Assembly (NCBI RefSeq): GCF_901000735.1
Contig: NC_081543.1
Span: 31,146,771 to 31,210,770, forward strand
DNA length: 64,000 nt
Origin: Corylus avellana
Lineage: Eukaryota > Streptophyta > Magnoliopsida > Fagales > Betulaceae
Reading direction: 5' to 3'
Positions 11,801 to 23,745 of the stretch are shown here, piece after piece (position 1 is the first letter of the stretch; every line of letters begins with the position of its first letter). The notes under the pieces were generated by a model. That model was not told where the DNA came from, did no database searches, and was given only the letters and a program-made list of their open reading frames with translations. The translations under genes and the position numbers were made by a program.

Positions 11801-12204
11801 TATCACAATCACTGTATAACTACCCTTTGCAAAAATCACAAACAAACAACAAACAGAACCGGAATCTCACAGGATGAGACACTAACAAAAGGTGACGTTT
11901 TTGGATAATGGAAGCAAAATTGAGTACTTTTTTAGATCAAGATCTGAAGCGAAAGCACTACTCTACGAGATAAGCTCTCGGAATGATTCGTGAGAGAAAA
12001 GAGGGAATTAGGAACTCACCGATCAGTGGAAACTGGTGAGGACGACGAGGACGACGATGACGAAGAAGCAACGACTAACAAAACCGATCGCAAATGAACC
12101 CACGACGACGACGACGATGACGACGATGACGATGACGGTGAAGATGAATTCGACGACGACGACGACGGTGAAGAAGAAGTGTGACTTCGCCGTAGGGCTC
12201 TCAT
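8895..12204 (-). CDS. TBC-domain Rab GTPase-activating protein (At2g20440/At4g28550 type)
   Basis: Five exons: 12020-12204, 11268-11403, 11098-11147, 10298-10351 and 8895-10173, with consistent phases and GT-AG junctions, giving 567 residues. Exon 1 encodes a poly-Ser N-terminus. Exon 2 gives KSPWSRRRRK and LLPKQWKSFFTPDGKL. Exon 3 starts the TBC fold (VDPSLRTEVWPFLLGV). An acidic Ser-rich insert follows. The rest of the fold is in exon 5: IIRLDALR carries the arginine finger (IxxDxxR) and YCQGMSDLL the glutamine finger (YxQ), so both catalytic residues are present, and the domain runs to LLDDAHDLVV near the end. Such proteins speed GTP hydrolysis by Rab GTPases in membrane traffic. I start at 12204 (MRALRRSHTSS) rather than 12228 because relatives begin this way. 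High confidence in family; the Rab partner is unknown. Confidence -1.
11418..11703 (+). repeat. Source segment of the inverted duplicate
   Basis: Part of Rab-GAP intron 1 that recurs inverted at 6789-7070 with only scattered substitutions and small indels (for example a CAGACAGAGACATT versus CAGACACATT difference). Which copy is original is inferred from its place inside an intact gene. Confidence -1.
12030..12180 (-). repeat. TCG/TCA triplet microsatellite coding poly-Ser
   Basis: Runs of GAC/GAT/GAA triplets on the plus strand are read as Ser codons on the minus strand in Rab-GAP exon 1. Length is likely to vary between alleles. Confidence -1.
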
Positions 12205-12323
12205 TACAGGTGTCTCTCCCATAAGCATCTACCTAACTACTATCTATCTATCTATCCAATTTCTCTAGGGTTTGCAAACGATTTGATTTCTTTTCTTCAT
12301 TTCCGTTAGGGGGGGGTTTGGTT

Positions 12324-12608
12324 TTACCTACGAGAGTAGACGACAGTGGCGGCCAAGGCCAGACCGGCCATCGCCGTCACGGCGATGGCTAGCCCGACAT
12401 TGGAAGCCGCCGCCGAAGCCCAGAACCCGAACCCGAACCCTCCACCGCCGCCTCCGCCGACGCTGCTACCTTCAACGACCACGATCCGTCCGTTACCATC
12501 ACCGGCGGAAAGTAATAGCATCAACGAGAGGAGGCAGCGCGAAATTACCGTTGAGACCTCGTTCTTGTTCCTCGTGGTGAAGGGCAATTTGGGCAACAAC
12601 ACCATCAC
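12324..12608 (-). CDS. Small glycine-rich membrane protein, unrecognised
   Basis: An ORF of 94 residues. It has a hydrophobic stretch (about residues 21-36, VISRCLLSLMLLLSAG), a glycine run (about 51-60), then a C-terminal membrane segment (about 69-91, NVGLAIAVTAMAGLALAATV) ending in VYSRR. Higher GC than its surroundings supports real coding. The stop lies only about 120 bp upstream of the Rab-GAP start codon, on the same strand. The last codons also contain a possible splice donor (CGTAG/GTAAAAC), so the true C-terminus may be elsewhere. I do not recognise the family. It could be a separate short gene or an upstream ORF of the Rab-GAP transcript. Confidence -1.
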   Translation of the reverse strand: MMVLLPKLPFTTRNKNEVSTVISRCLLSLMLLLSAGDGNGRIVVVEGSSVGGGGGGGFGFGFWASAAASNVGLAIAVTAMAGLALAATVVYSRR

Positions 12609-12659
12609 ACGGCTATCTCTTCTTCTTCGTCTTCTTCTTCTTGTTCTCCAAGTTGTTTT

Positions 12660-14990
12660 TTAGAGCACTGCTCGCTTTCCATGAGAGGTCATCATTGTGG
12701 CTGTGGGTGAGCTACTAAAATATCCTTTGATTTTTATTTTTATTTTATTTTTTGTCATCTCCCTCTCTCCCTCTCTGTCTCTCTCTTGGTTTGCGAATCT
12801 CTCTGATTGTTTTTTTTTTTTTTTTTTCCCCCTCTTTGTGATTGAGAGTTGAGTGAGAATGGTAGATCGAAGACTTGGAAAGGGTCGGATGAGGGGATTT
12901 GGCGGGCACCCGCCCGGCCCATCTGGAGATGATCTCGTAGGTCGCTGATATTTTTGTTTTTTTTTTTGGATAATTGTTGTTTTGATTATAATATATCTAA
13001 AATTTGAGTAAAAATATATAGTCAAATGTGACCAATGTGGACATATAGTTAAAAAAAAAAATATGATTATTGATAGATGAAAACAAAAAAAAGTTGATTT
13101 ATCACTATTTGTTTCTATATATATATAATATTATATTATTTTTCGTGTTAGAATTAGTTATCCATTTATTTTGGTTTTATGATTTGACTAACCTCGACGG
13201 TTGAATCCATAAGCAACAGCTAAGATTGAGAATCCATCTAATCTTGAGTGTCCGCTACTAGTAATAGGATTTTCACGGCCCTTATCCACTAAAATCATGT
13301 ATTAGATAAGCTAGAGAAATTTTTGCCCTTTAACTACTTAGGCCGCTCTCTTACGAGTCTTTTTTCTATTTCATTTAACGGCGTATATAATGTTACAATA
13401 TTGTTTAAAATGACATCAAATTATATGCATCATTGATAAAACAAAATAAAATATAAACCACTAAATGAAAAAAAATCCTTATGGACTCGAAAAAAAGAAA
13501 TTATCTTTAGCTTTCTTAGCACATGCTTCATTAATAACATACATTAAGTACGCAATTTATTACAAGTGTTTAAAATATAAATTATTATATTATGTGACAG
13601 TCAACGTGTCACTCTGTCTTCAAAAGTCAAAAGGCAAATTAAGTTTGTAATTAGTGGGATGGCTGTGGTGAGGATCGAATTGATCACATCGCACACTAAT
13701 GCGTGGATCAGAATATGAAAAGACAATGAGGAGACAAAGCACTCAATCATGCCGGACCACGTGCCCCTGCTTTTCCGATCTAAAAGAAATCACATGAAGT
13801 ATGAGGCTACTTTATTTATTTTTATATACTTTGTATGTTATTGAGTGGTCTTATTGTCTTTTTACTTTATTTGTTTGTCTGGTTTTTTTTTTTTTTTTTT
13901 AAGTGTAATAATTAATGTCATTAATCAATTTATGAAGTCTTAAATTACCGAAACTAATATAGCATCTAGAAAAACAATCACCATTTTTCTTGGGATTGCA
14001 AGCACAATTATCTGAATGAGATAATTAAACCAAAAAATGACGCGGGAAATGCAAATATCAAATTAAGTATTTATTAAAATTTGAGTTACATATAAAGGAG
14101 ATTGGAATAGGATACTCAAATGAAGAGTATCTATTTAGTATAAAATAATGGATAATATTATAAATTTTGTCATTCAACTTTAATGTTAAGACAATATTAC
14201 CCATTATTTTATACTAAATAGATACTCCTCATTTCAAATGAATTAGAGAGGATCCTATTTAAAAGGAGATCATGTAATATGACAAATTATCTTATTAAGT
14301 TAAATGAAAAAATGACAATGGAAGAATTTCTCTCCCATCAACACGGAGGAAAGAGAAAAATCGATGAGCCTCATTAATACATATCATTAGCCGAATTGAA
14401 CGGTTAAATATTAATTAAATGATTATTTTTATTTTTTTATCAATTTAAACTTTGGAGACGAGAGCATCTTTATTATTAATCGCTGAATATAACGTCTCAT
14501 CTTCTTCATTTGATGGTTCTGATTAAATTTTATAACATCTAACCATGTATTTGTTGTTTATGTTATCGCACAATTTAACTTGTTTAAAAGAAAATGACAC
14601 AATATACCCAATTAAATACTATAAAATATCAAACATGAACAATAAAATAAATTATATTCCCTCTTTTACCCTTGCGTAGACCTTATATTCACAGAATTTT
14701 TAAATGCATTGAAATTTGAGGATGACAGTATATGTACGTAATATGAGATACCTTTTAGGCCTTGGGGACACAAAAGAACCAAACAAATCATGAGAGAGGG
14801 CCCATCAGCCATCATACAAGTAGGTTGGGCCAAGGGTGAATCATTAGATTGTTGGTTGGGACAAATGATATGTCCAAAACATCCCTATACTTTTCTCACT
14901 AAAATTAATCGGTAAAGATGGAGATAAATCGAGACTTGAAGATTGATAAAATTAAGTGAGTGCAAAATATGAGCCTTAATTTGCGCTAGA
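12660..14990. other. AT-rich spacer with foldback repeats
   Basis: CT-rich and poly(T) promoter-like sequence near 12760-12830. At about 13370-13460 and again at 43480-43600 there is a foldback built on TTTAA-GGTGTATAT and its complement beside (AAAAT)n. No coding region supported. Confidence -1.
14108..14257. mobile_element. Foldback MITE
   Basis: GAGTATCTATTTAGTATAAA on the left (from about 14124, running on to ATAATGG at 14151) pairs with CCATTATTTTATACTAAATA on the right (from 14201), and ATAGGAT/ATCCTAT pair near the ends. About 150 bp, AT-rich, no coding capacity. No sure target duplication. Confidence -1.
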
Positions 14991-15003
14991 ATCATAGGAT
15001 CAT

Positions 15004-15118
15004 TTTTTTTTTTTTTTTTTTGCATGTCCACACAAGAGGGGAAATGTGAGATTCGAACAAATAACCTCCACTTTATGAGGCGTGGTTTCCAGTGGATTGA
15101 GTTACCTCTTGAAAACAA
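15004..15118 (-). mobile_element. tRNA-derived SINE with poly(A) tail and target duplication
   Basis: Read on the minus strand: an A-box-like GGTAACTCAATCCACTGG, a B-box-like GTTCGAATCTC, then CCCCTCTTGTGTGGACATGC and an 18-base poly(A). Flanked by AATCATAGGATCAT (14990-15003) and AATCATAGAATCAT (15119-15132), a 14-bp duplication with one mismatch. This structure is that of a plant SINE inserted fairly recently. Confidence -1.
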
Positions 15119-15431
15119 AATCATAGAATCATTAAGATGTGAAGAAAGTAAAATAATTTGAGTTCTGCAACTTTGTTATAACTTATTACAAATTAGCTAC
15201 AATCAAATTTAAATTATTCAGTATTACGTATACTTATAAATTGACGTGGCAATTAATGTGGTACTTCTGTATTAGCCACATTTAAATTTAAATTTTGGAA
15301 AATTCTAAAAGTACTACAACTTATACTGCAATCTTTTTACACGTGATAATATAAATTGCGAAAGAAGAGAGTATGTAATAATAGAAGGCATTCAGGTGTG
15401 AGATTGAGATCCAGTGCAATTACAATATGGG

Positions 15432-15545
15432 TGAGCAATTGTGAGCCCTTATGAGGCCTACTTGCCAGACCAGGTGTTCGAACTGCTCGATTCTTGCTTG
15501 GACAAGTAAGCCCTATAAGGGATCCTCACACAATTGCATACCCTA
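15432..15545. repeat. Imperfect hairpin of about 110 bp
   Basis: GCAATTGTGAGCCCTTATGA on the left pairs with the right arm AAGGGATCCTCACACAATTG; the inner pair is GCCTACTTG/CAAGTAAGC. The loop contains a B-box-like GTGTTCGAACTG. It may be a small MITE or a hairpin RNA precursor; nothing decides between them. Confidence -1.
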
Positions 15546-16235
15546 GGTGTAGGAGAACATTAGAAAACGGAATTTACAAGTACACATGAGAAACGTAAGT
15601 AAATTTACATCTTGTGAAGGCTATTTTTCTTAGTCAACTAAAAGCATTGTTAAAAAGCATTTTCAAGTTAACCAATATTTTACGGGTGTCAAACATTAAA
15701 AAAAAAAAAAATTTATAATGTTTTGTGCTGAAACAAACGGATCAACCTTGTAAAGTGCCAGCTATCAAGTCCAGCAACAATGTGTAATGCCCTTGGTAAA
15801 CTAGAAAATTGATTTTTCTCCTTCATTTCTGAAATTCATTTTTGTCCTTTTACAAAGGTTAGAAATTATATATATATTTTTTTATTTTTAATTAGCAACG
15901 CCTAATCAATAAATAGAATAAAATTGATGGTGGATAGCATTACTTCAAAATCAAACCACAATCAAAGACGCCAAACCGCCATGTGGTCCTCCATGAAAAC
16001 TCTCCTTTTTTATTAGGTGAATGGAACATGCATGGGCCAATACCAAATACGCGACCGACAAAGTAGGTACTAGCCGTTAGGTAAACCACCCTCTTGAATT
16101 AGCCCATGCAGCTCAACCTCCAGCCAACAGCTAGCATCCCGGCCATTATTTAATCCATGCAAAATCATACATTTTGATCACACAATTCTCCATATATTCT
16201 TGATCACAAATTTGTTCTTGGCAAGCTCGGTCGAA

Positions 16236-16718
16236 ATGGCTAGCAGCGGCTCATCACGGGGCCAGGACGAGCGCGCCGGGGCTGAGATCGTGCATGGTGC
16301 GGAGGAGTGCTACCGCCATTCCATAGACCTCCTGGAAGAGCTGGGGTTCCCCAAAGGCGTGCTTCCCCTGCAGGACCTTGAAGAGTGTGGGAGAGTTCGA
16401 GAAACCGGGTTTGTTTGGATGAAGCAGAGGGCCCCATATGAGCATTTCTTTGTCGGGTCGAATACCCGGGTCAGCTATGCCGCAGAGGTGACCGCGTACG
16501 TGGAGAAGTTCAAGATGAAGAAGATGACCGGCGTTAAGAGCAAGCAGGTCTTTTTGTGGGTGCCCATAACTGAGATGAGCTTAGAAGGCCCTGAAAGCCG
16601 GAAAATATATTTCAAGACTCCGATGGGGATAGGAAAGTCTTTTCCAATCACGGCCTTCATGACTGAGGAAGAGAAGCAGAAGTATTTGGAGAAGGCCAAT
16701 CACGAAACTTCCTCATGA
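16236..16718 (+). CDS. DUF538 family protein
   Basis: Single exon, 160 residues, GC-rich against AT-rich flanks. Residues about 20-145 carry the DUF538 pattern: ECYRHSIDLLEELGFPKGVL, LQDLEECGRVRETGFVWMKQ, YEHFFVGSNTRVSYAAEVTA and GIGKSFPITAF. DUF538 is a plant-specific single-domain family of unsettled biochemistry, with members linked to stress and trichome development. No signal peptide is seen, so this is probably an intracellular member. I start at 16236 (MASSGSS) because an upstream in-frame ATG at 16200 would add a poorly conserved, AT-rich leader. TATTTAA at 16147-16153 is a possible TATA box. Confidence -1.
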   Translation: MASSGSSRGQDERAGAEIVHGAEECYRHSIDLLEELGFPKGVLPLQDLEECGRVRETGFVWMKQRAPYEHFFVGSNTRVSYAAEVTAYVEKFKMKKMTGVKSKQVFLWVPITEMSLEGPESRKIYFKTPMGIGKSFPITAFMTEEEKQKYLEKANHETSS

Positions 16719-18197
16719 GTCATAATTTGGTTAATGCTTATATATTATGTTGATCATAATTAAGGTCCTAAGGACTAAGGAGTACTTTGCATCGGCCTTA
16801 ATTATATTTCTCTTGATTTTACCTGCTATTGTTTTGTATTCTGTCTCTCTTTTGATCAGTTTTGTTAGATTTATATTAATTAAATAAATAATATATTTTA
16901 GCATGGTAGATCATGTGCATGTAACTTTTTCGTGCATTATATTTAATATGATAGGAGCAATGTTATATGAGAAAGTCTATCTAAACGTTCATTTCATGTT
17001 CTCTCCTATTCAACTTTTTTAAAAACCAACTATTTTTTTAGTAAAATCAAATATTATAAATTTTTTACACGAACGGCAAACTTGACATGAGTTCTAACAT
17101 AGAATTAAAAAGTTATGATTAAAGAGTTTGACTCGTTTAATTAAATAGATCAGGTTATGATTGACTTATATAGTCTTATACATATGTTTTGACATAACCC
17201 GAACCCGATACGCAAACACGAATTGCTACTACTACTCCACATGGATAAACCTGTGAATCATATACATATGATGGTTAATTTTTCAAAAAAATTGGATGTG
17301 AAAAGGATAGGAGAAAGAAGAATACCAATTCTCATATTATAATTATATATTATATTTATATTTTAATAATAGTCTATCCAGAGCCGTCGAACCCTAGAGA
17401 GAGCAACCCCAACATTCTCTCATTTCACCGGGCATCCGTAGAATCGTAAATCAATTCCTTAGAGTGATTTATATGTGGCTGGCTGGCAGTGTCGTGTGGG
17501 CGTGAGGGTGTGTTGGGTATTTGTTGTTATTGTATTTTTGTTATTTTTAAATAAAAATCTCTTCTTTCTATATCTACTTTTAGCAACGATCTATAGGGTG
17601 AAGTTTTAGTCTTTTTTGTTTCTTTTTCACAAATCCTTAGGAATAACAAATTTGGCTTCCGGTTGGTCTTTTGTTTTCCTATGGTTCATTTATGGGAGCA
17701 AACTATAGATCAGTGACAAAGGAGTAATCATGTATGAAGAAGAATTGTCATTACGGTAGAGGCAGCAAAGGTGATTACGTTTGATAAAGCACAAGTAGTA
17801 GAGATTAAAAAGCCAGGAAATCAATGACATAGCAGCGAATAGAAACGTGATTTGTCGAAATTTGTTGTAGTTCTGAAACTGATTAAGATTGTAACATTTC
17901 ATAGATATTGTTTTATAATAGCTCGAAAAGCTAATGTATGTGTCATAAATAATGTTTGAGATGTGAAGATTCCAAATTGTATATTTGGTATTGTATGGAG
18001 CATTTTGCCATATTTCATTGTTATATAAATGAAGAGATAACTCGTTAAAAAATAAATAAATAAATAATTGGTGTCAATATTTTTTTCATATCATATTGAC
18101 TCCAATAATTTCTCAAAAAAATAACAGCCAATCGAAAGGCTGAAGTATAATATAATGCCACGTCAGCTCTAGTGTCTACCATTACTTATGCAAAGAA
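16719..18197. other. Spacer with degraded repeats
   Basis: At about 17060-17230 lies a diverged copy of a dispersed repeat (GTTTAATTAAATAGATCAGG ... AGTCTTATAC) also found at 23990-24310 and 44450-45830. 17370-18060 reads like a LINE 3' region, ending in a (AAAT)n tail. No gene supported. Confidence -1.
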
Positions 18198-18206
18198 TAA
18201 TTTCAA

Positions 18207-18381
18207 GAGAAATGTTAGAGGTCAATAAATTACATATTTAGCTCATATTCCATTATAATCAATAGATTTGAGGAGTTTCTCATTAACTTACGTGAGATCT
18301 ACATAAGTCTATAAATTTAATGATTAATTATAAAAAATTATGGGCAAAATATGAAAAATTTATTAACCCTCGGCATTTCTC
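18207..18381. mobile_element. MULE-type MITE in the hydrolase promoter
   Basis: 175 bp. Ends GAGAAATGTTAGAGG and, in reverse complement, GAGAAATGCCGAGGG. The flanks TAATTTCAA (18198-18206) and TAATTTTAA (18382-18390) make a 9-bp target duplication with one mismatch, the length made by Mutator-like transposases. The same GAGAAATG terminus is found at 43842. It sits about 130 bp upstream of the hydrolase ATG. Confidence -1.
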
Positions 18382-18511
18382 TAATTTTAATGTTTCATGA
18401 AACAAGGCGCCAAACACGTTTGCAACGTAAATTCGCTACTTGCAACAGCGGGTTTGTCACACTGATAGTAGAATATTCTTTCACTATCGCACCGAAAAAG
18501 CGCGGTCAGAA

Positions 18512-21500
18512 ATGGCGAGAGCCCCACCTCACACCCTCTTCCGCCACTTCCAACCAATAACATACACGCCATCCCCTATCAGAACCAAAATCCCCAAAAT
18601 CTCCGCCGTCCACTTCAGCACCGACGCAATGCCTGATCACCGGGAGCCCCACCCGTCACTCGAAGTCGTTTCCGGCGGCGGAGCCCGCGAGACGATCCTC
18701 CCGGCGCTCAAGACCCTGGTCCGGCCGTACACTCCGTTTCCTCTCTTCGGATGGAACCGCCACGTGGAGACCATTTTCGCCGCGTTCTTCCGGTCCATCC
18801 CGGACGTCAGGCTCCGCCGTGAGTGCCTCCGTACGAAAGATAACGGCGCCGTCGCCCTCGACTGGGTCTCCGGAGACGACCATCAGTTGCCGCCCGAGTC
18901 TCCTGTCCTCATTCTACTGGTTCGTCTAGTTTATGATTAATTTCTTCTACTATCGAATTCCTTAAATCCTCACCATTGCTTTCGAATTAAACGATTGAGA
19001 TTTTGCTAACATTTATCGTTTTCAATAAAATGTGATAAATGCTGAGTTAGTTTATGATTATTTCCTGGATCAAGATACTTAAGAATTTATTTTATTAAAT
19101 CCTATCTATTATATTCAAATTAAATAATTTGGATTTTGGACTAAAATGTGATAAATATTGGTACGTCAAAATTCGGGTTGAATCATCGAAGGGGGAATTA
19201 GCTAAGATTCTAATCCAATTTTCTCTATGATTTAATTTATTCAGTATTAAGGTTACATATGGTTTTCTTAGTGGTGGTAATGGATGGTTGCAGCCGGGTT
19301 TAACAGGAGGGAGTGACGACTCGTATGTGAGGCACATGTTGGTCAGGGCCAGAAGCAGAGGTTGGCGTGTGGTCGTGTTCAATAGCCGAGGCTGTGGAAA
19401 TAGCCCCGTCACCACTCCTCAGGTACGAGTTTTGTTGCAGGATTCCATGGGTTTTTGTGATGCTCTAAGAAATGGTTTAATTGTTTGGTTAGTATTCCGA
19501 TGAAAATGGGCTGAAAATTATTTTCAAGAACCGTACTTGGACTCAATCGACAAATTTTTATTTTTGAATAAATAACTTGCCGAAATCCTAGAATTCAGTA
19601 ACACTAGATAATATGAAGAAAAAGATTACTCTAACCTCCTAACTGGACTACTTTGGCAAATTAAATAAGTTGGAAAGAGCAAGTTAATTTGTTAGAAAGG
19701 CTTTGACAATGTAAGAGGTTTAGAAAGACTATCATTAGAAATGCTTGAGAAAAGTATAATAAGCTCAGCCAAATGAATCCCTGAAGATAGCCAATACAAT
19801 AACAAAGACGTGTTAGTGGCTAAACAAGTGGTAGAATAAGTTAAAAAATGTAGGTGGTTACTAGAAACAAGTTAATAATGGCACACAGGACTATTGACAA
19901 GTTGATTTTTTTTTTAAAAAAAAGTGCAAGCACAAAAACATCTAAACTAAGTAGGATGGTGTTTGCAATGCTAAACATATTCCTAAGTTCCGGAGGGCTC
20001 AATGGCTCATTCAAGGAAGAAAATAAACTAAGATAAAAACCGCAAGGGTTCATTTGGTTCCCCTTTCTTTTTGTTCTGTATTTGATGGGTATGAGCAGGT
20101 TGGTCGTTGGTCCTCCTTGTTGTAGGTACTCTTCTATTACCACTGGGTTTCTTTGTCTTTTCTTAACCCAACTAGCTTGCCTCATGGACCAATTGGATTA
20201 CGTCACTTAGGCGGGTCTTACTATGGTGAAATAATATATTTTTTTAGATTATACATTTGAATTCTGTGAGGCTTCTATCATTTTATGTGATGAATTTTTC
20301 AACTTTGTTGGTGCAGTTCTATTCAGCTTCCTTTTTAGGAGATATGCGTGACGTAGTGGAGCATGTTGGTACGCGGTACCCAAAGGCTAATTTATATGCT
20401 GTTGGTTGGTCTCTTGGGGCAAACATTCTTGTTCGATATTTGGGTCAGGTATGTGATATGCTTTTTTTTTGTTTTTGACCATGCTTTTGGTTTTAGCTAA
20501 GTTTTCTCCATAAGTTGATATTCTTGTATCAATTATTTTGCTTTCTTTAAGTCATTTTTTTCTTTGATTACTGACTTCATGAGAAATGTTAACTTGGTTT
20601 TGGAAGGTTTGCTCTTAAGTTGCATATTGTGGATGCTAAGGGAGATTAACACATGAAGAGTTTTCAGTGAAATCGTAATATAACATATTGAGACACCATT
20701 CAACTTAAAAGCTTAAGCCTATAGGCTGGGTCCCATTATGTTATAAAGGAATTCTAAACCCTCATTTCCCATATCACTCCTATATAACTGGGCTGATGTG
20801 GCAGTCCCATTAGCCCTTGAATTTTATTTTATTTTTATTTTTATTTTTTCATTTCTAATAAAGGTTGATCCAAGAGTCAATTGTCATTGCTACATCAGCC
20901 TAGTGGTATGAGAGTAATATGGCAGATGAGTGTAGCATTACTCTATGTTATATTAACCACTCACATCTAATGTGGGACTTAACCTTTTTACAATACTCAA
21001 CAGCACAGAACATAGTGTGGCAATAATCTTAGGTTAGCTTGTGAGTCTAGACTTGAATATGTTAATAAGTTCAGGTTGTTGTAATATCCAGTTGTTTTCT
21101 GCTCTACTCAACTCATCATCACCTTTAATCCAAAATGGTATTATACACAAATCCTTTTTTCCCATTATGCTCTACCTAAGGCCATATTCACCATTATATC
21201 ATAGGCCATTCTGTGTTTTCTCAGTATCTGAACTTGTTCCTCTTTTCTTAGTAGTGCACTTGTCTTGTTGTCTGTCACATATTTGAAACCTATTCCATTT
21301 GTAAGTAGTACTTTACAGACTTATGCTGCATATCGGTTTTGAGTCAAATATTGTTCAATTTGGAGGCTCTAAAGGACAAGGGAAAAGTCAATAAGGAGTT
21401 TGGAGTATTGGGAAGAGATTTCACAACTTCAGATTTTGCAGAATGGTGTTTCATATTGTAAACTGGACAAGGAATCCCTGATATTTTGGGGCCTCTGCAG

Positions 21501-23745
21501 AGTGGAATGTTATAAGTTAGGATGTTGTGTTTTAATTTCAGCTAATTACAATCTCACGTGATCTTGAATACCATCAGTGCTAAAGCCACTCTCTTTGAGG
21601 AGAAGAATATTATATTTTGTTGGTTTGGTTGTAAGGAGCTACTCTTGAACTGGTTTGTTTTTGCTTGCTTCTTTCCAATTTACTGCAAATCTGCTGCTGT
21701 TTTATTTATATTTTTATTATGTGTGACTTGCAGGAGTCTCATACTTGCCCTCTTTCTGGTGCCGTGTCAATGTGTAATCCTTTCAATTTGGTCATTGCAG
21801 ATGAGGACTTTCATAAGGGCTTTAATAATGTCTATGACAAAGCTCTTGCACGTGCCCTCTGTGAAATTTTTAAGAAGTAATCCTTTGTGTTCCTGCTATG
21901 TACTTAACTCGAGGTTGACTTCTAGGTTTTAGAAAGTATCACCTGAAATCTTTTGTTTTTGCAGGCATTCTCTTTTGTTTGAAGAGATGGGTGGTGAATA
22001 CAATATCCCATTAGCTGCCAATGCGAAGTCTGTTAGGGAGTTTGATGAAGGACTAACCCGTGGTATGTAATGGATGTGAATAAATATCCATTTATGGATG
22101 TAATGGTACCTCATGATCTTACAAAAACTCTCATAATCCTTGCAGTTTCATTTGGTTTCAAGTCAGTGGATGACTACTACTCAAATTCTAGTAGTTCAGA
22201 CTCAATAAAGCATGTTTGCATACCTTTGCTTTGCATTCAGGTAATTTCTTTACCACTTCTAGTAGTACACACTAATGAGTGAATGAGAAGGAAGAAGAAT
22301 CAAATGCTAGACTTTGAACTATTTTGGCTTACTTTTTATATTTGGATATCTGAGGCATGAGTTGTAGAAGTTTTTTAAAGAATTATTTTAGGTGATCTTT
22401 GGCATGTGCTATAGCTTTACATGTGAGTGGTTTGCAGGCAGAAAATGATCCAATTGCTCCATCTAGGGGAATTCCTCGTGAAGATATCAAGGTTTGTTGT
22501 TGCTCATTGGTCTCTTGAGCCATATATGCTAGTTTTATTCCCCTTATGTTAATCTCTCAAGGTGCAATTTATTGCTTCTTCCTAGGGTGGCTAACTGCTT
22601 TTGTCAAGTTTATTTATCGACTTAATTTGCATAAAGCTTTTTCCTTGTGACTTCATATCTCCTTCAGAATCTTGTTTTCCCCCTAAAGCTTCATACCTTC
22701 ACCTGGGGTCATATTCTGTTCAAATCACTTTGTAGAAAAGTTATTTTTATGCCCTTAATACTTCATATCCGTTGGACCCTGTTTTTAAGTTCATGATCCT
22801 AAGAAGTTATCTAATTAGCATTTTGTTGATCAGCTGGTAATGCAACTATAATTCCCAGGTTTGCTGGTGATTGCTATTCACTTCATACTGCTATGATTTC
22901 GATAAAATGCTGCAAGTCCTCCAGACCAGGTTGACCATGCTGGCATCGTCTCTGGATTACAAAAAATAATTAAATAACCTCTATTTGTTTTGTTCATCTC
23001 AACCAACATTAATTGTGAACTCTCCCATGTATTTTATACTATCCCAAATTGGATTATAGGATCCCAAAAACTTATATTTTGCTAAATTATTGTTTATACT
23101 TGCTGGGAAAATGTTTTTCTCCATGTGATATGCCAAAATAATTTGTGAATATAGTGGTGATTCCCTGACCAAGGAACACTTAGGTACTTCCTCTCAGTAT
23201 TCCTGAAACTTCAAAAAGAACTTCCAAATGATTGACAAGTACAAGCTCCATTACCTAGGAATAAAACATTTGCAACCACTCAAAGTGTATAAAGCATTTC
23301 AAGTATTCAGCACATTCTATCACAGGAATCTTTCATCCTATGTACATCTCTGTCTATTAGTTCTTTTGAAATTTTTTGATTTAAAAGATATTTCCCTTGA
23401 TCACATGAACCTAACCAGGCTTGCGCTTCTCCATTACTACCACTTAGAAATAAAGCAGTTTTTGTATGTGATTTTCTCCTCTTTCTGCTTCCCTTTTCTT
23501 ATCAAATATATCCACTGCTGTTGTTGTAGGAAAATCCAAACTGTTTGTTGATAGTGACTCCCAAAGGTGGCCATCTAGGGTGGGTTGCTGGTGTTGATGC
23601 TCCACGTGGGGCTCCTTGGACTGATCCTGTTGTAATGGATTACCTTGAGCATCTAGAGAGAGGAGCATCTAAAGGCCTTGCATCTCGTAGTAATTCAGTA
23701 GGCGTGCAGCAATGTACAGAGGGCTTGCACAGCCTAGAGGTGTAG
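18512..23745 (+). CDS. EMB8-type alpha/beta hydrolase
   Basis: Eight exons: 18512-18919, 19294-19422, 20317-20448, 21734-21876, 21965-22062, 22146-22240, 22438-22491 and 23530-23745, all GT-AG with matching phases, giving 424 residues. Landmarks: LFGWNRHVETIFAA, oxyanion region PGLTGGSDDSYVRHM, VVFNSRGCGNSP, nucleophile elbow GWSLGAN (Ser), ENDPIAP (catalytic Asp) and TPKGGHLGW (catalytic His). The triad is complete. This is the embryogenesis-associated EMB8/ABHD1-3-like group (At3g50790 type), predicted lipases or esterases with poorly known substrates. The first about 45 residues are basic and Ser/Thr/Pro-rich, as in a plastid transit peptide, but targeting is inferred. Start is the first ATG of that exon giving this leader; an upstream in-frame ATG at 18440 is less likely. 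Confidence -1.
20760..20960. mobile_element. Foldback MITE in hydrolase intron 3
   Basis: ATATCACTCCTATATAACTG followed by GGCTGATGTGGCAG pairs, with mismatches, with the stretch ending CTACATCAGCCTAGTGGTAT and GAGAGTAATAT. Same general type as 2509-2678. Non-coding. Confidence -1.

Noticed and set aside
12016..12228. Poly-Ser ORF as an independent gene
   Set aside because: It is exon 1 of the Rab-GAP gene, ending at a splice donor in phase with exon 2.
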